Assembly (NCBI GenBank): GCA_036012905.1
Contig: DASCQF010000008.1
Span: 1 to 26,550 of the forward strand
Direction: 5' to 3'
Origin: NP936 sp002726085
GTDB taxonomy: Bacteria > Acidobacteriota > Vicinamibacteria > Vicinamibacterales > UBA8438
Length of the DNA: 26,550 nt
Below the pieces are notes generated by a model. That model was given only the letters and a program-made list of their open reading frames with translations, had not been told where the DNA came from and searched no databases. This document shows, piece after piece, positions 7,181 through 13,339 of this stretch. Position 1 is the stretch's first letter; every line of letters starts with the position of its first letter. Position numbers and translations under genes: made by a program.

Positions 7181-7276
7181 ATGAAGATCAAGGTTGTCAA
7201 GAAGGGCACGTCAAAGGGAAAGCCGTCCAGCTACTGCTCGTGGATTGTCGACGACTGGAAGGGTCCCAACAGCTAG
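7181..7276 (+). CDS. Candidate RiPP precursor peptide 2
   Basis: 31 aa: a lysine-rich leader-like half starting MKIKVVKKGTSKGK, then PSSYCSWIVDDWKGPNS. Candidate modified residues are Tyr18, Cys19, Trp21, Asp24, Asp25 and Trp26. It differs from peptide 3 at only two residues (Thr10 against Ser, Asn30 against Ala), while the DNA differs at additional synonymous sites, so the amino-acid sequence appears to be under selection. GAGG lies about 10 bp before ATG 7181. The aromatic-x-x-Asp pattern is of the kind radical SAM/SPASM enzymes crosslink in known cyclophane peptides, but the actual modification cannot be read from sequence. Confidence 0.88.
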   Translation: MKIKVVKKGTSKGKPSSYCSWIVDDWKGPNS

Positions 7277-7348
7277 GACCGTCAGACCACGGCCGCCGGC
7301 CATCGGAGTCGGCAGTGCTACAGGCCACATAGAATTGAGGAATGTGCC

Positions 7349-7444
7349 ATGAAGATCAAGGTTGTGAAAAAGGGCTCGTCCAAAGGCAAGCCGTCCAGCT
7401 ATTGTTCGTGGATCGTCGATGACTGGAAGGGTCCGGCCAGCTAA
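7349..7444 (+). CDS. Candidate RiPP precursor peptide 3 (near copy of peptide 2)
   Basis: 31 aa starting MKIKVVKKGSSKGK, with the core YCSWIVDDWKGPAS. TGAGGA lies about 9 bp before ATG 7349. Gene 2 and gene 3 are 168 bp apart start to start and the spacer is not duplicated. Synonymous differences (for example TCG/ACG, TAT/TAC, GTG/GTC codons) with almost no amino-acid change argue for an older duplication under purifying selection. It shares a putative operon with the radical SAM enzyme upstream and the peptide-binding lipoprotein 95 bp downstream. Confidence 0.88.
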   Translation: MKIKVVKKGSSKGKPSSYCSWIVDDWKGPAS

Positions 7445-7539
7445 CATCGCACAAGGGCCGGCAGACAGCAATTCACGCCTGTCGAGCCAGTCGAGAACAT
7501 TGTGATGCTTCAAGGAGAGAAACCGAAGGCGGGCGGGCC

Positions 7540-9078
7540 GTGCGCGGCTCACCCGCTCGCCGGTGGCGCCGTGGGACTGCTGCGGTTGCGACCCTAGTTG
7601 TCGCACTCGGGACAGCCTGCGGCGCCGGCGACTCTCCGCAACAATCAGAGGTCGTGCTCTCGGTGGGCTTCCCCGATGCGGGTGGAGCCAACTCCCTGAA
7701 TCAGCTGGTCCTCCAGCTCACCTCCGATAGCCTGATTCGCACCGGTCCCGACGGAAGAATCGAGGAGATGCTGGCCAGCGACTGGTTGGTGGACCCGGAC
7801 GGCACCGCCGTGACCGTCACCCTGCGACGGGACGTCACGTTTCACGACGGCAGCCCGCTGACCGCGAACGACGTCAAGACCACGCTCGACCAAGCCCGTC
7901 AAAGTGCCTACCGCGTTGGCCGGGACCCCTTGCTGAGTGACATCGAGTCGATCAAGGTCATGGGCCTTGATCAGGTCAGGATAGCGTTATCCAGGCCATC
8001 GGGGCAGATGCTGCTGTTCGCACTGGGTATTCACATCGTGAACCAGCGCGAGGAGGGCGAAACCATCCGCAGCGGTCCTTTCATCCTCGAATCCGGCACA
8101 GCCGAGGAAACGATTCTCAGGGTCAATCCGAATTACTACCAGGGGCGCTCGGACATCGACACGGTGCGCATCAAGACGTTCAGCTCGGTGCGCAATGCGT
8201 GGGCGGCGATGATGCGGTCGGAGATTGATGTCCTGTTCAATGTCCCGGTCGGCGCACGTCAGTTCGTCGAGGCGGACCCGAGCGTCAGGGTATTCTCGCG
8301 CGACAGTCCGACCGCATACGCGCTGCTGTTCAACACCAGCCGGCCACCGTTCGACGACCCCAGGGTGCGTGTCGCGCTCAGCTATGCGGTCGACCGGGAC
8401 GCCGTAAGAGACCGCACGTTCAGAGGGCGAGGGACGATTTCGTCTGGTCTCTGGACATCTCACTGGGTGTATGGCGGCAGGGAGCTGATCTACGGGTACG
8501 ACCCGCAGATCGCGGACCGATTGCTGTCAGAGGTCGGCCTATCTCTTCCGACTGAAACGCAGGCGGCCGGCATAGAGGGTTTTCCGAACCGACTTCGCTT
8601 CGAGACACTGGTCGGCCTGGATGTAGCGCCCATGGAGCGGATTGCGCTGATCATGCAACAGCAGCTTCGCCAGATCGGGGTCGATATGGCGATCGACGCT
8701 AAACCGTTGTTCGACGATGTCGGCGAACAGCTTCGCGGGGACGACTGGGACGCGGCGTTGGTGCCACTCAACACGGCGCGCAATCTCAGCCGGCTGTATG
8801 CCTTCTGGCATTCATCCCAACCGCTGTTCGACGCCGGCTTCAACGAGGCCGACGACGCGCTCGAAAGGTTGCGCTCGTCGGTGACCGAAGAAGAGGTGCG
8901 GGACTCGGCCGGCGCGTTTCAACAGACTCTGTTCGATCTGGCGCCGGCAATTTTCTTGACCGGTCTCGATCAGGCTCGCGCCGTCAGTCGGAGATTCATC
9001 GTGCCAGACGAGCCTGGCCGAGACATTATCGAGACGCTCCGGCGATGGAAGGTCGACGAGGGCTGGTCAACGAAATGA
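7540..9078 (+). CDS. Family-5 (oligopeptide/dipeptide type) extracellular solute-binding lipoprotein
   Basis: 512 aa. The basic N-terminus and hydrophobic stretch to about residue 26 end in LGTAC, so Cys27 is a likely lipidation site, although the residue at -3 is Gly rather than the usual Leu/Val. The mature part is a classical SBP_bac_5 protein of the DppA/OppA type, with the early segment LASDWLVDPDGTAVTVTLRRD and FHDGSPLTANDVK, the middle segment PFDDPRVRVALSYAVDRDAV and a C-terminal AFQQTLFDLAPAIFL stretch. Such proteins bind short peptides in the periplasm. No permease or ABC ATPase gene is in the window, and the stop overlaps the sensor start as ATGA, which suggests that it serves as the sensor's ligand-binding partner rather than as an importer. 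Start GTG 7540; AAGGAG at 7512-7517 is rather far (22 nt), so the start is uncertain. Confidence 0.92.
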   Translation: MRGSPARRWRRGTAAVATLVVALGTACGAGDSPQQSEVVLSVGFPDAGGANSLNQLVLQLTSDSLIRTGPDGRIEEMLASDWLVDPDGTAVTVTLRRDVTFHDGSPLTANDVKTTLDQARQSAYRVGRDPLLSDIESIKVMGLDQVRIALSRPSGQMLLFALGIHIVNQREEGETIRSGPFILESGTAEETILRVNPNYYQGRSDIDTVRIKTFSSVRNAWAAMMRSEIDVLFNVPVGARQFVEADPSVRVFSRDSPTAYALLFNTSRPPFDDPRVRVALSYAVDRDAVRDRTFRGRGTISSGLWTSHWVYGGRELIYGYDPQIADRLLSEVGLSLPTETQAAGIEGFPNRLRFETLVGLDVAPMERIALIMQQQLRQIGVDMAIDAKPLFDDVGEQLRGDDWDAALVPLNTARNLSRLYAFWHSSQPLFDAGFNEADDALERLRSSVTEEEVRDSAGAFQQTLFDLAPAIFLTGLDQARAVSRRFIVPDEPGRDIIETLRRWKVDEGWSTK

Positions 9079-10604
9079 TGCGCTCGATTACTACCCGCTT
9101 CGTGATGCTGGTGGCCACGGCTGCGGTCGCGCCGCTCGTGCTCTATGGTGCGGTGTCTGTCTATTCGCTGCGCGCCGGCACCCGTCAGTCGGTCATCGAC
9201 GGAAACCGCAATGTCGCCGCGCGGGCTGCCGAACAGATCGAGCGGTACATGGAATTCCACGTCAGCGTGCTGCGGTCGCTCGCCGCGAATCTCCGCGACA
9301 CTCAGCTCGAAGAGTGGCAACAAACCCAGATTCTGACCAACTTCGTGCTCGACTACGAGGTGTTCCGCGAGCTGACGTTGTTCGGTCCAGACGGCGCCCT
9401 CATCACCACCAGCCGGCTCGGCCAACCGATCCTGGAGCTGCCGCTGGAGCGTGGCACGGCGCCTTACATAGCGCCGATCACCGTCGACGACGACATTCTC
9501 CCGACGACAAACGTCACCCTGCCAATCACGAGCCTGAATCAGAAAGACGGCTGGCTGGTCGGAGAGGTCAGCCTCGAAGAGCTGTGGCGCATGGTCGACC
9601 GGATCCGCGTCGGCCAGGAGGGCTTCGCGATGGTGGTCGCAAGCGGCGGTCAGCTGATCGCCCACGGTGATCCGGACCAGAAACATCGGATCGCCGCCGA
9701 GGAGAACCTCGCCGACCACGCCTTGGTCGCTGCCGTCGCCGCGCGCCGCACCCGGGATCGAAATGCCGGTACCGACACGGCCTCCTTGATCAACGACAAC
9801 GACGATGAGCTGTTCATCGAATTCGAGGACGACACCGGCCGAATGCTCCTGTCGGTCGCCGCGGCGGTGAGCTCCCCCGAGTGGACCGTCGTCGTGGAAC
9901 AGCCCACAAGCGAGGCGTTCGGCCTGTCCGACCAGCTCGAGGTCCAGTTGGTTGTGGTCATCACGATTGCGCTGCTGCTGACGGTCGCACTTGGTTACTA
10001 CTGGGGCCGGTCGTTCATCCGACCGATCGTGGAGCTGACACGCGGCACCGAGGCTATCGCCAGCGGGCGGCTCGAAGAACGCGTCGACATCGGCGGCACC
10101 GACGAGTTTCACCAGCTGGGCGAATCGTTCAACAGCATGGCGGTCAAGCTGAACGAGCTGCAGGAAGACGTTCGGAGACAGGAACGGCACGCGATGTTCG
10201 GACGGATCGCGGCCGGTCTCGTCCACGATCTGTCCCACCCGATCCAGAACATCGGCAACAGCTGCCGGCTGATCGTCAAGCTGTTCGACGACCACGAGTA
10301 TCGCGCCACCTTCCGCCGCACTGTGGACCGCGAGTTCGCGTCGATCAAGCGGGTCCTCGAGGACCTGCGAAACCTGGCGCGACCGATGCCGCTCGACGTT
10401 GAAGAGCAGACGTTCACTGTCCGCTACTACGAAAGTCGCACGACCAACGGGGCCTCACGGTACAGCGCCGAGGTGGAATTTCACGAGAACGACTACATGA
10501 TTCTCGATGCCGACTCGCTGAACGGCCTCGAGACGAACCTGGCCCGCCTGGTGCGCGCATCGATTTACAGCCGCATGCTGGTCGAGACCAGACGAGCGGC
10601 ATAG
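9075..10604 (+). CDS. Membrane sensor with dCache-like and HAMP regions and a DHp domain but no kinase ATPase domain
   Basis: 509 aa from ATG 9075, whose ATGA overlaps the stop of the peptide-binding lipoprotein gene. TM1 is about residues 8-32, followed by a roughly 260-residue periplasmic region of dCache type, TM2 about 292-310, a HAMP linker about 311-363, and a helical DHp segment about 370-437. The H-box is GLVHDLSHPIQNI with the phosphorylatable His384. After LARPMPLD only about 70 residues remain. They include a weak N-box-like stretch (NGLETNLARLV) but none of the G1, F or G2 boxes that bind ATP. Reading the other frames up to the HU gene at 10734 does not restore them, so a simple frameshift does not explain the loss. 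It may be a degenerate kinase, a phosphotransfer protein fed by another kinase, or a pseudogene. Its likely partners are the lipoprotein and the NtrC-type regulator. Confidence 0.88.
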   Translation: MMRSITTRFVMLVATAAVAPLVLYGAVSVYSLRAGTRQSVIDGNRNVAARAAEQIERYMEFHVSVLRSLAANLRDTQLEEWQQTQILTNFVLDYEVFRELTLFGPDGALITTSRLGQPILELPLERGTAPYIAPITVDDDILPTTNVTLPITSLNQKDGWLVGEVSLEELWRMVDRIRVGQEGFAMVVASGGQLIAHGDPDQKHRIAAEENLADHALVAAVAARRTRDRNAGTDTASLINDNDDELFIEFEDDTGRMLLSVAAAVSSPEWTVVVEQPTSEAFGLSDQLEVQLVVVITIALLLTVALGYYWGRSFIRPIVELTRGTEAIASGRLEERVDIGGTDEFHQLGESFNSMAVKLNELQEDVRRQERHAMFGRIAAGLVHDLSHPIQNIGNSCRLIVKLFDDHEYRATFRRTVDREFASIKRVLEDLRNLARPMPLDVEEQTFTVRYYESRTTNGASRYSAEVEFHENDYMILDADSLNGLETNLARLVRASIYSRMLVETRRAA

Positions 10605-10620
10605 GGGACACAATTGCGGC

Positions 10621-10645
10621 GGGGCCCATCCTGGGATCGGGCTCC
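10621..10645. terminator. Stem-loop between convergent sensor and HU genes, likely bidirectional terminator
   Basis: GGGGCCC (10621-10627) pairs with GGGCTCC (10639-10645) with one G-U pair, and inner ATC/GAT pairing extends the stem. It lies 17 bp after the sensor stop and about 90 bp after the HU stop on the other strand. No T-tract is present. The rest of 10605-10733 shows nothing. Confidence 0.45.
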
Positions 10646-10733
10646 GAGCGCGTGCGTCGATGGCGCGCCCTGAGGGACAACCCACTGCCTGCGGGTCGCT
10701 ACCACGACGGCGCCGGACACGTTCTGCCTGCGT

Positions 10734-11030
10734 CTACTTGGGCAGAACGGCGTCCTTGAGTTGCTTCGCGATTCGAGCCTTGACGACCGTCTTGGCCGGA
10801 ATCTGGATCTGCTCGCCCGTCGCCGGGTTGCGACCGACCCTTGCCTGACGATCCTGCTTGACAAGCTTGACCATTCCCGGCAACACGAACTCGCCCGCCC
10901 GCTCCAGCTCGGCTTCGGACAGCTGCTGGAGCGCATCGAAGAAGTCGCGCACATCCGCCCGCTTCATGTCGAACTTCTCACTGAAGTGCGCGAACAGGTC
11001 TGACTTGCCCATCCTTCGGGCATCGGCCAT
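10734..11030 (-). CDS. HU/IHF-family DNA-binding protein
   Basis: 98 aa, close to the usual 90-100. The N-terminal helices start at MGKSDLFAHFSEKF, and the DNA-gripping beta-arm is recognisable as RVGRNPATGEQIQIPAKTVVKA, with the Arg-Asn-Pro tip that intercalates in the minor groove in this family. It is a nucleoid protein that binds and bends DNA as a dimer. The start at 11030 (MADARRMGK) is preferred because AGGGGGAA lies 4 bp before it; an ATG at 11012 is the other option. It is monocistronic, with its own promoter about 90 bp upstream. HU dimers or IHF often help looping at sigma-54 promoters, but its position beside the peptide operon may be chance. Confidence 0.93.
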   Translation of the reverse strand: MADARRMGKSDLFAHFSEKFDMKRADVRDFFDALQQLSEAELERAGEFVLPGMVKLVKQDRQARVGRNPATGEQIQIPAKTVVKARIAKQLKDAVLPK

Positions 11031-11124
11031 CGGTTCCCCCTGACTTGGGCGCGCTGCTAGACAACCTGATGGCCGCCACGCGCGTAAATGACGGCCCCGG
11101 AACGTCCTCTTGTGAAGACGCCGT

Positions 11125-11154
11125 ATGCTAGCGCGCAAGGTTTTCCGGTGTCAA
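11125..11154 (-). promoter_or_regulatory. sigma-70 promoter of the HU gene
   Basis: On the minus strand, a perfect TTGACA (11154-11149) and TAGCAT (11130-11125) are separated by 18 bp. The start site would be near 11118, giving a leader of roughly 90 nt with a clear Shine-Dalgarno site. Confidence 0.65.
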
Positions 11155-11200
11155 TCACTGCTTTCCGGGTGCACGCGCACCATGCGGGTTGGCCGGCTGT

Positions 11201-11206
11201 TAGAAT
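11201..11206 (+). promoter_or_regulatory. -10 element of queF placed for leaderless transcription
   Basis: TAGAAT ends 6 bp before ATG 11213, so RNA would begin at about the A of the start codon. There is no Shine-Dalgarno sequence and no clear -35 box. Confidence 0.45.
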
Positions 11207-11212
11207 CTCCGA

Positions 11213-11587
11213 ATGTCTTCCGAGTCGATCGAGACGTTTCCAAATCCTGAGCCGTCTCGAGATTATGAAATCGCGATCTGCTGTACGGAGTTCACGTCGG
11301 TCTGTCCAAAGACCGGGTTGCCGGACTTCGGCGAGATCCGGATCACATACGTCCCGGATACTCGCTGCGTCGAGCTCAAGGCTCTGAAGTATTACCTCAT
11401 CGGCTTCCGGGACCGCGGCATCTTCTACGAGCAGGTGACGAATCAGATTCTGGACGATCTCGTTGCCGTCTGCTCGCCGCGCCGCATGGTGGTCGTCGGC
11501 GACTTCTCTGCGCGTGGCGGTATCACGACGACGGTCACGGCGAGCTACGAAGGTCCCGAGTATTCGAAGAAGTCAGAAAACCGATGA
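11213..11587 (+). CDS. queF: NADPH-dependent 7-cyano-7-deazaguanine reductase
   Basis: 124 aa, short (type I, YkvM-like) QueF of the tunnelling fold. It reduces preQ0 to preQ1 in queuosine tRNA modification. The catalytic cysteine is in FTSVCPKTGLPDF, which forms a thioimide with preQ0. The QueF motif appears as CVELKALKYYL, with the glutamate and lysine that mark the family; the partner aspartate is in TGLPDFGE. No other queuosine genes are in the window. Its stop overlaps the start of the Smr gene as ATGA. The ATG at 11213 has a -10-like TAGAAT just 6 bp upstream instead of a ribosome binding site, suggesting a leaderless mRNA. Confidence 0.95.
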   Translation: MSSESIETFPNPEPSRDYEIAICCTEFTSVCPKTGLPDFGEIRITYVPDTRCVELKALKYYLIGFRDRGIFYEQVTNQILDDLVAVCSPRRMVVVGDFSARGGITTTVTASYEGPEYSKKSENR

Positions 11588-11847
11588 CCCACCGGGTGCC
11601 CGTCGAGGGCACGCTGGATTTGCATTCGTTCGCACCGCGGGACGTGCCATCTGTCGTGGAGGAGTACGTCACGGAAGCACACTCGCAGGGGCTCGCCGAG
11701 GTACGACTGGTCCATGGCCGCGGCATTGGCGTGCAGCGGCGTGCGGTCCACGCCGCGCTCGAGCGGCACTCGCTCGTCGTGGAATTCTGGGACGCACCCG
11801 AGTCTCACCTCGGCGCCACGGTGGCGCGCCTTTCGATGCCGGCATAA
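11584..11847 (+). CDS. Small Smr (MutS2 C-terminal-like) domain protein
   Basis: 87 aa, essentially one Smr domain: LDLHSFAPRDVPSVVEEYV at about 11-29 and the signature VRLVHGRGIGVQRRAVHAAL at about 40-59. Smr domains are DNA- or RNA-structure nucleases or binders; stand-alone versions are poorly understood. The LDxH and HGxGxGxxR residues that define the family are both present, so it should be active. It overlaps queF by 4 bp (ATGA), so the two are co-translated, but a functional link to queuosine is not established. Confidence 0.88.
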   Translation: MTHRVPVEGTLDLHSFAPRDVPSVVEEYVTEAHSQGLAEVRLVHGRGIGVQRRAVHAALERHSLVVEFWDAPESHLGATVARLSMPA

Positions 11848-11877
11848 AAGGAGGGGGTGCTATCATGCGGCCCACTC

Positions 11878-12543
11878 ATGCCGCCCCAGCTGGTGCCGCT
11901 GACCGGGTTTCCTCCTCTCGAGGACGATGAGATGCGACAGCGGGCCACGCGGTTCCGCGACCACGTCAGCCGACGCCGAAGCGTGCGCCAGTTCTCGAAC
12001 CGACCGGTGCCGAGAGAGGTCATCGAGACGTGTCTTGGCGCGGCGGTGTCCGCCCCGAGCGGCGCCAACCGGCAGCCATGGCACTTCGTGATGGTGACCG
12101 ACCCAGAGACCAAGAAGCGGATCCGATTGGAGGCGGAGACGGAGGAGCGTGCCTTCTATCACGAACGCGCGCCGGATGACTGGCTCGAGGCGCTCGCGCC
12201 GCTCGGAACCGACGAGCACAAGCCGTTCCTCGAAGAAGCGCCATGTCTGATCGTCATCTTCGCGCAGCTCTACGGGATAGATGGCGAGGGTCGCAAGCTC
12301 AAGCACTACTACGTGCACGAGTCGGTCGGCATCGCCACCGGTGTCCTGATCACTGCCCTGCACCAGGCCGGTCTGGCGTCGCTGACCCACACTCCGAGCC
12401 CGATGCGATTTCTCAACGAGATTCTCGATCGGCCATCAAGCGAACGGCCGTTCCTGATCTTGGTTGTGGGACACCCGGCCGAGGGCGCCCAGGTTCCGGA
12501 CATCACTCGCAAGCCGTTCGACAGTGTCGTGACACACCGGTGA
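11878..12543 (+). CDS. Nitroreductase-family flavoprotein resembling iodotyrosine deiodinase
   Basis: 221 aa from ATG 11878. The FMN-binding nitroreductase pattern is clear: SRRRSVRQFSNRPVPREVIE, then APSGANRQPWHFVMV, the lid-like LEEAPCLIVIFAQ, and HYYVHESVGIATGVLITAL with THTPSPMRFLNEIL. This arrangement is closest to the IYD/BluB-like branch, whose members reductively dehalogenate halotyrosines or reduce other small aromatics with NAD(P)H. The substrate here is unknown. AAGGAGG sits 2 bp before an upstream GTG at 11857, which would add seven residues; I prefer 11878 but the start is uncertain. It follows the Smr gene by 30 bp. Confidence 0.87.
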   Translation: MPPQLVPLTGFPPLEDDEMRQRATRFRDHVSRRRSVRQFSNRPVPREVIETCLGAAVSAPSGANRQPWHFVMVTDPETKKRIRLEAETEERAFYHERAPDDWLEALAPLGTDEHKPFLEEAPCLIVIFAQLYGIDGEGRKLKHYYVHESVGIATGVLITALHQAGLASLTHTPSPMRFLNEILDRPSSERPFLILVVGHPAEGAQVPDITRKPFDSVVTHR

Positions 12544-12547
12544 CACC

Positions 12548-12563
12548 CCGCAATCCAGTGCGG
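12548..12563. terminator. Stem-loop between convergent nitroreductase and sdhB genes
   Basis: CCGCA (12548-12552) pairs with TGCGG (12559-12563) around ATCCAG. It sits 5 bp after the nitroreductase stop in a 49-bp convergent gap. The stem is short and lacks a T-tract. Confidence 0.35.
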
Positions 12564-12592
12564 CCCGGACACTCTCTTCTCGAACTGTTCGA

Positions 12593-13339
12593 CTAGTCGC
12601 GACTGAAGCTTGCTTTGATCACGTCGCGATTCAGGCGGGCAATGAAGTCGATCCCGATCTCCTTGGGGCAGACGGTCTCGCAGGCGCCGTGGTTGGTGCA
12701 GGTCCCGAAGCCTTCCTCGTCCATCTGAGCAACCATCCGGCGAGTCCGGGACATCCGCTCGGCCTGGCCCTGCGGCAAGAGCGCCAGATGACCAGCCTTG
12801 GCAGCCGTGAACAACATCGCCGACGCGTTGGGGCACGCCGCAACACAGGCACCGCACCCGATGCACGCGGCCGCGTCGAGCGCGAGCTCGGCGTTGTCTT
12901 TGGGCACCGCCATCGCGTTACCGTCGGGCGCGCTCCCGGTGTTGACCGACACGAAGCCCCCGGCGCCGATGATGCGATCGAACGCGCTGCGATCGACGAC
13001 GAGGTCCTTGAGCACCGGAAAGGCATCGGCGCGCCACGGCTCGATCCAGATCTCGTCGCCGTCCTGGAACGTGCGCATGTGCACCTGGCAGGTGGTGACC
13101 GCGCCTTGCGGTCCGTGCGCGATCCCATTGATGACCATGCCGCAGGAACCGCAAATCCCCTCGCGGCAGTCATGCTCGAACGCGAACGGCTCGCCACCGG
13201 CGGTGACAATCGCCTCGTTGAGCACGTCGAGCATCTCGAGAAACGAGGCATGCCCGGAGATGTCCGCGAGCTCGTGACGCTCGAAGCTGCCTCGGGCCTT
13301 CGGTCCGCTCTGTCGCCAGACGTGCACGGTCAAGCGCAT
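12593..13339 (-). CDS. sdhB: Succinate dehydrogenase/fumarate reductase iron-sulfur subunit
   Basis: 248 aa. The N-terminal ferredoxin-like domain binds 2Fe-2S with Cys58, Cys63, Cys66 (CREGICGSC) and Cys84. The C-terminal domain has CIGCGACVAACP for the 4Fe-4S cluster and CTNHGACETVCP for the 3Fe-4S region. It carries electrons from the flavin subunit to the membrane anchor. The open frame extends far upstream of the true start inside sdhA; the correct start is ATG 13339, whose A is shared with the sdhA stop (TAATG), so translation is coupled. Last gene of sdhCAB. Confidence 0.96.
   Translation of the reverse strand: MRLTVHVWRQSGPKARGSFERHELADISGHASFLEMLDVLNEAIVTAGGEPFAFEHDCREGICGSCGMVINGIAHGPQGAVTTCQVHMRTFQDGDEIWIEPWRADAFPVLKDLVVDRSAFDRIIGAGGFVSVNTGSAPDGNAMAVPKDNAELALDAAACIGCGACVAACPNASAMLFTAAKAGHLALLPQGQAERMSRTRRMVAQMDEEGFGTCTNHGACETVCPKEIGIDFIARLNRDVIKASFSRD

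Noticed and set aside
7505..7597. A 30-codon ORF (MLQGEKPKAGG...) between peptide 3 and the lipoprotein start, considered as a fourth precursor
   Set aside because: It overlaps the lipoprotein start region, lacks the W-x-V-D core and Lys-rich leader, and has no ribosome binding site of its own.
8970..10295. 441-codon minus-strand frame opposite the sensor gene
   Set aside because: Antisense shadow; no recognisable domains, while the plus strand shows TM, HAMP and H-box features.
10605..10733. Missing ATPase domain of the sensor restored by frameshift
   Set aside because: None of the three forward frames here shows G1/F/G2-like motifs and the space is too short for the domain.
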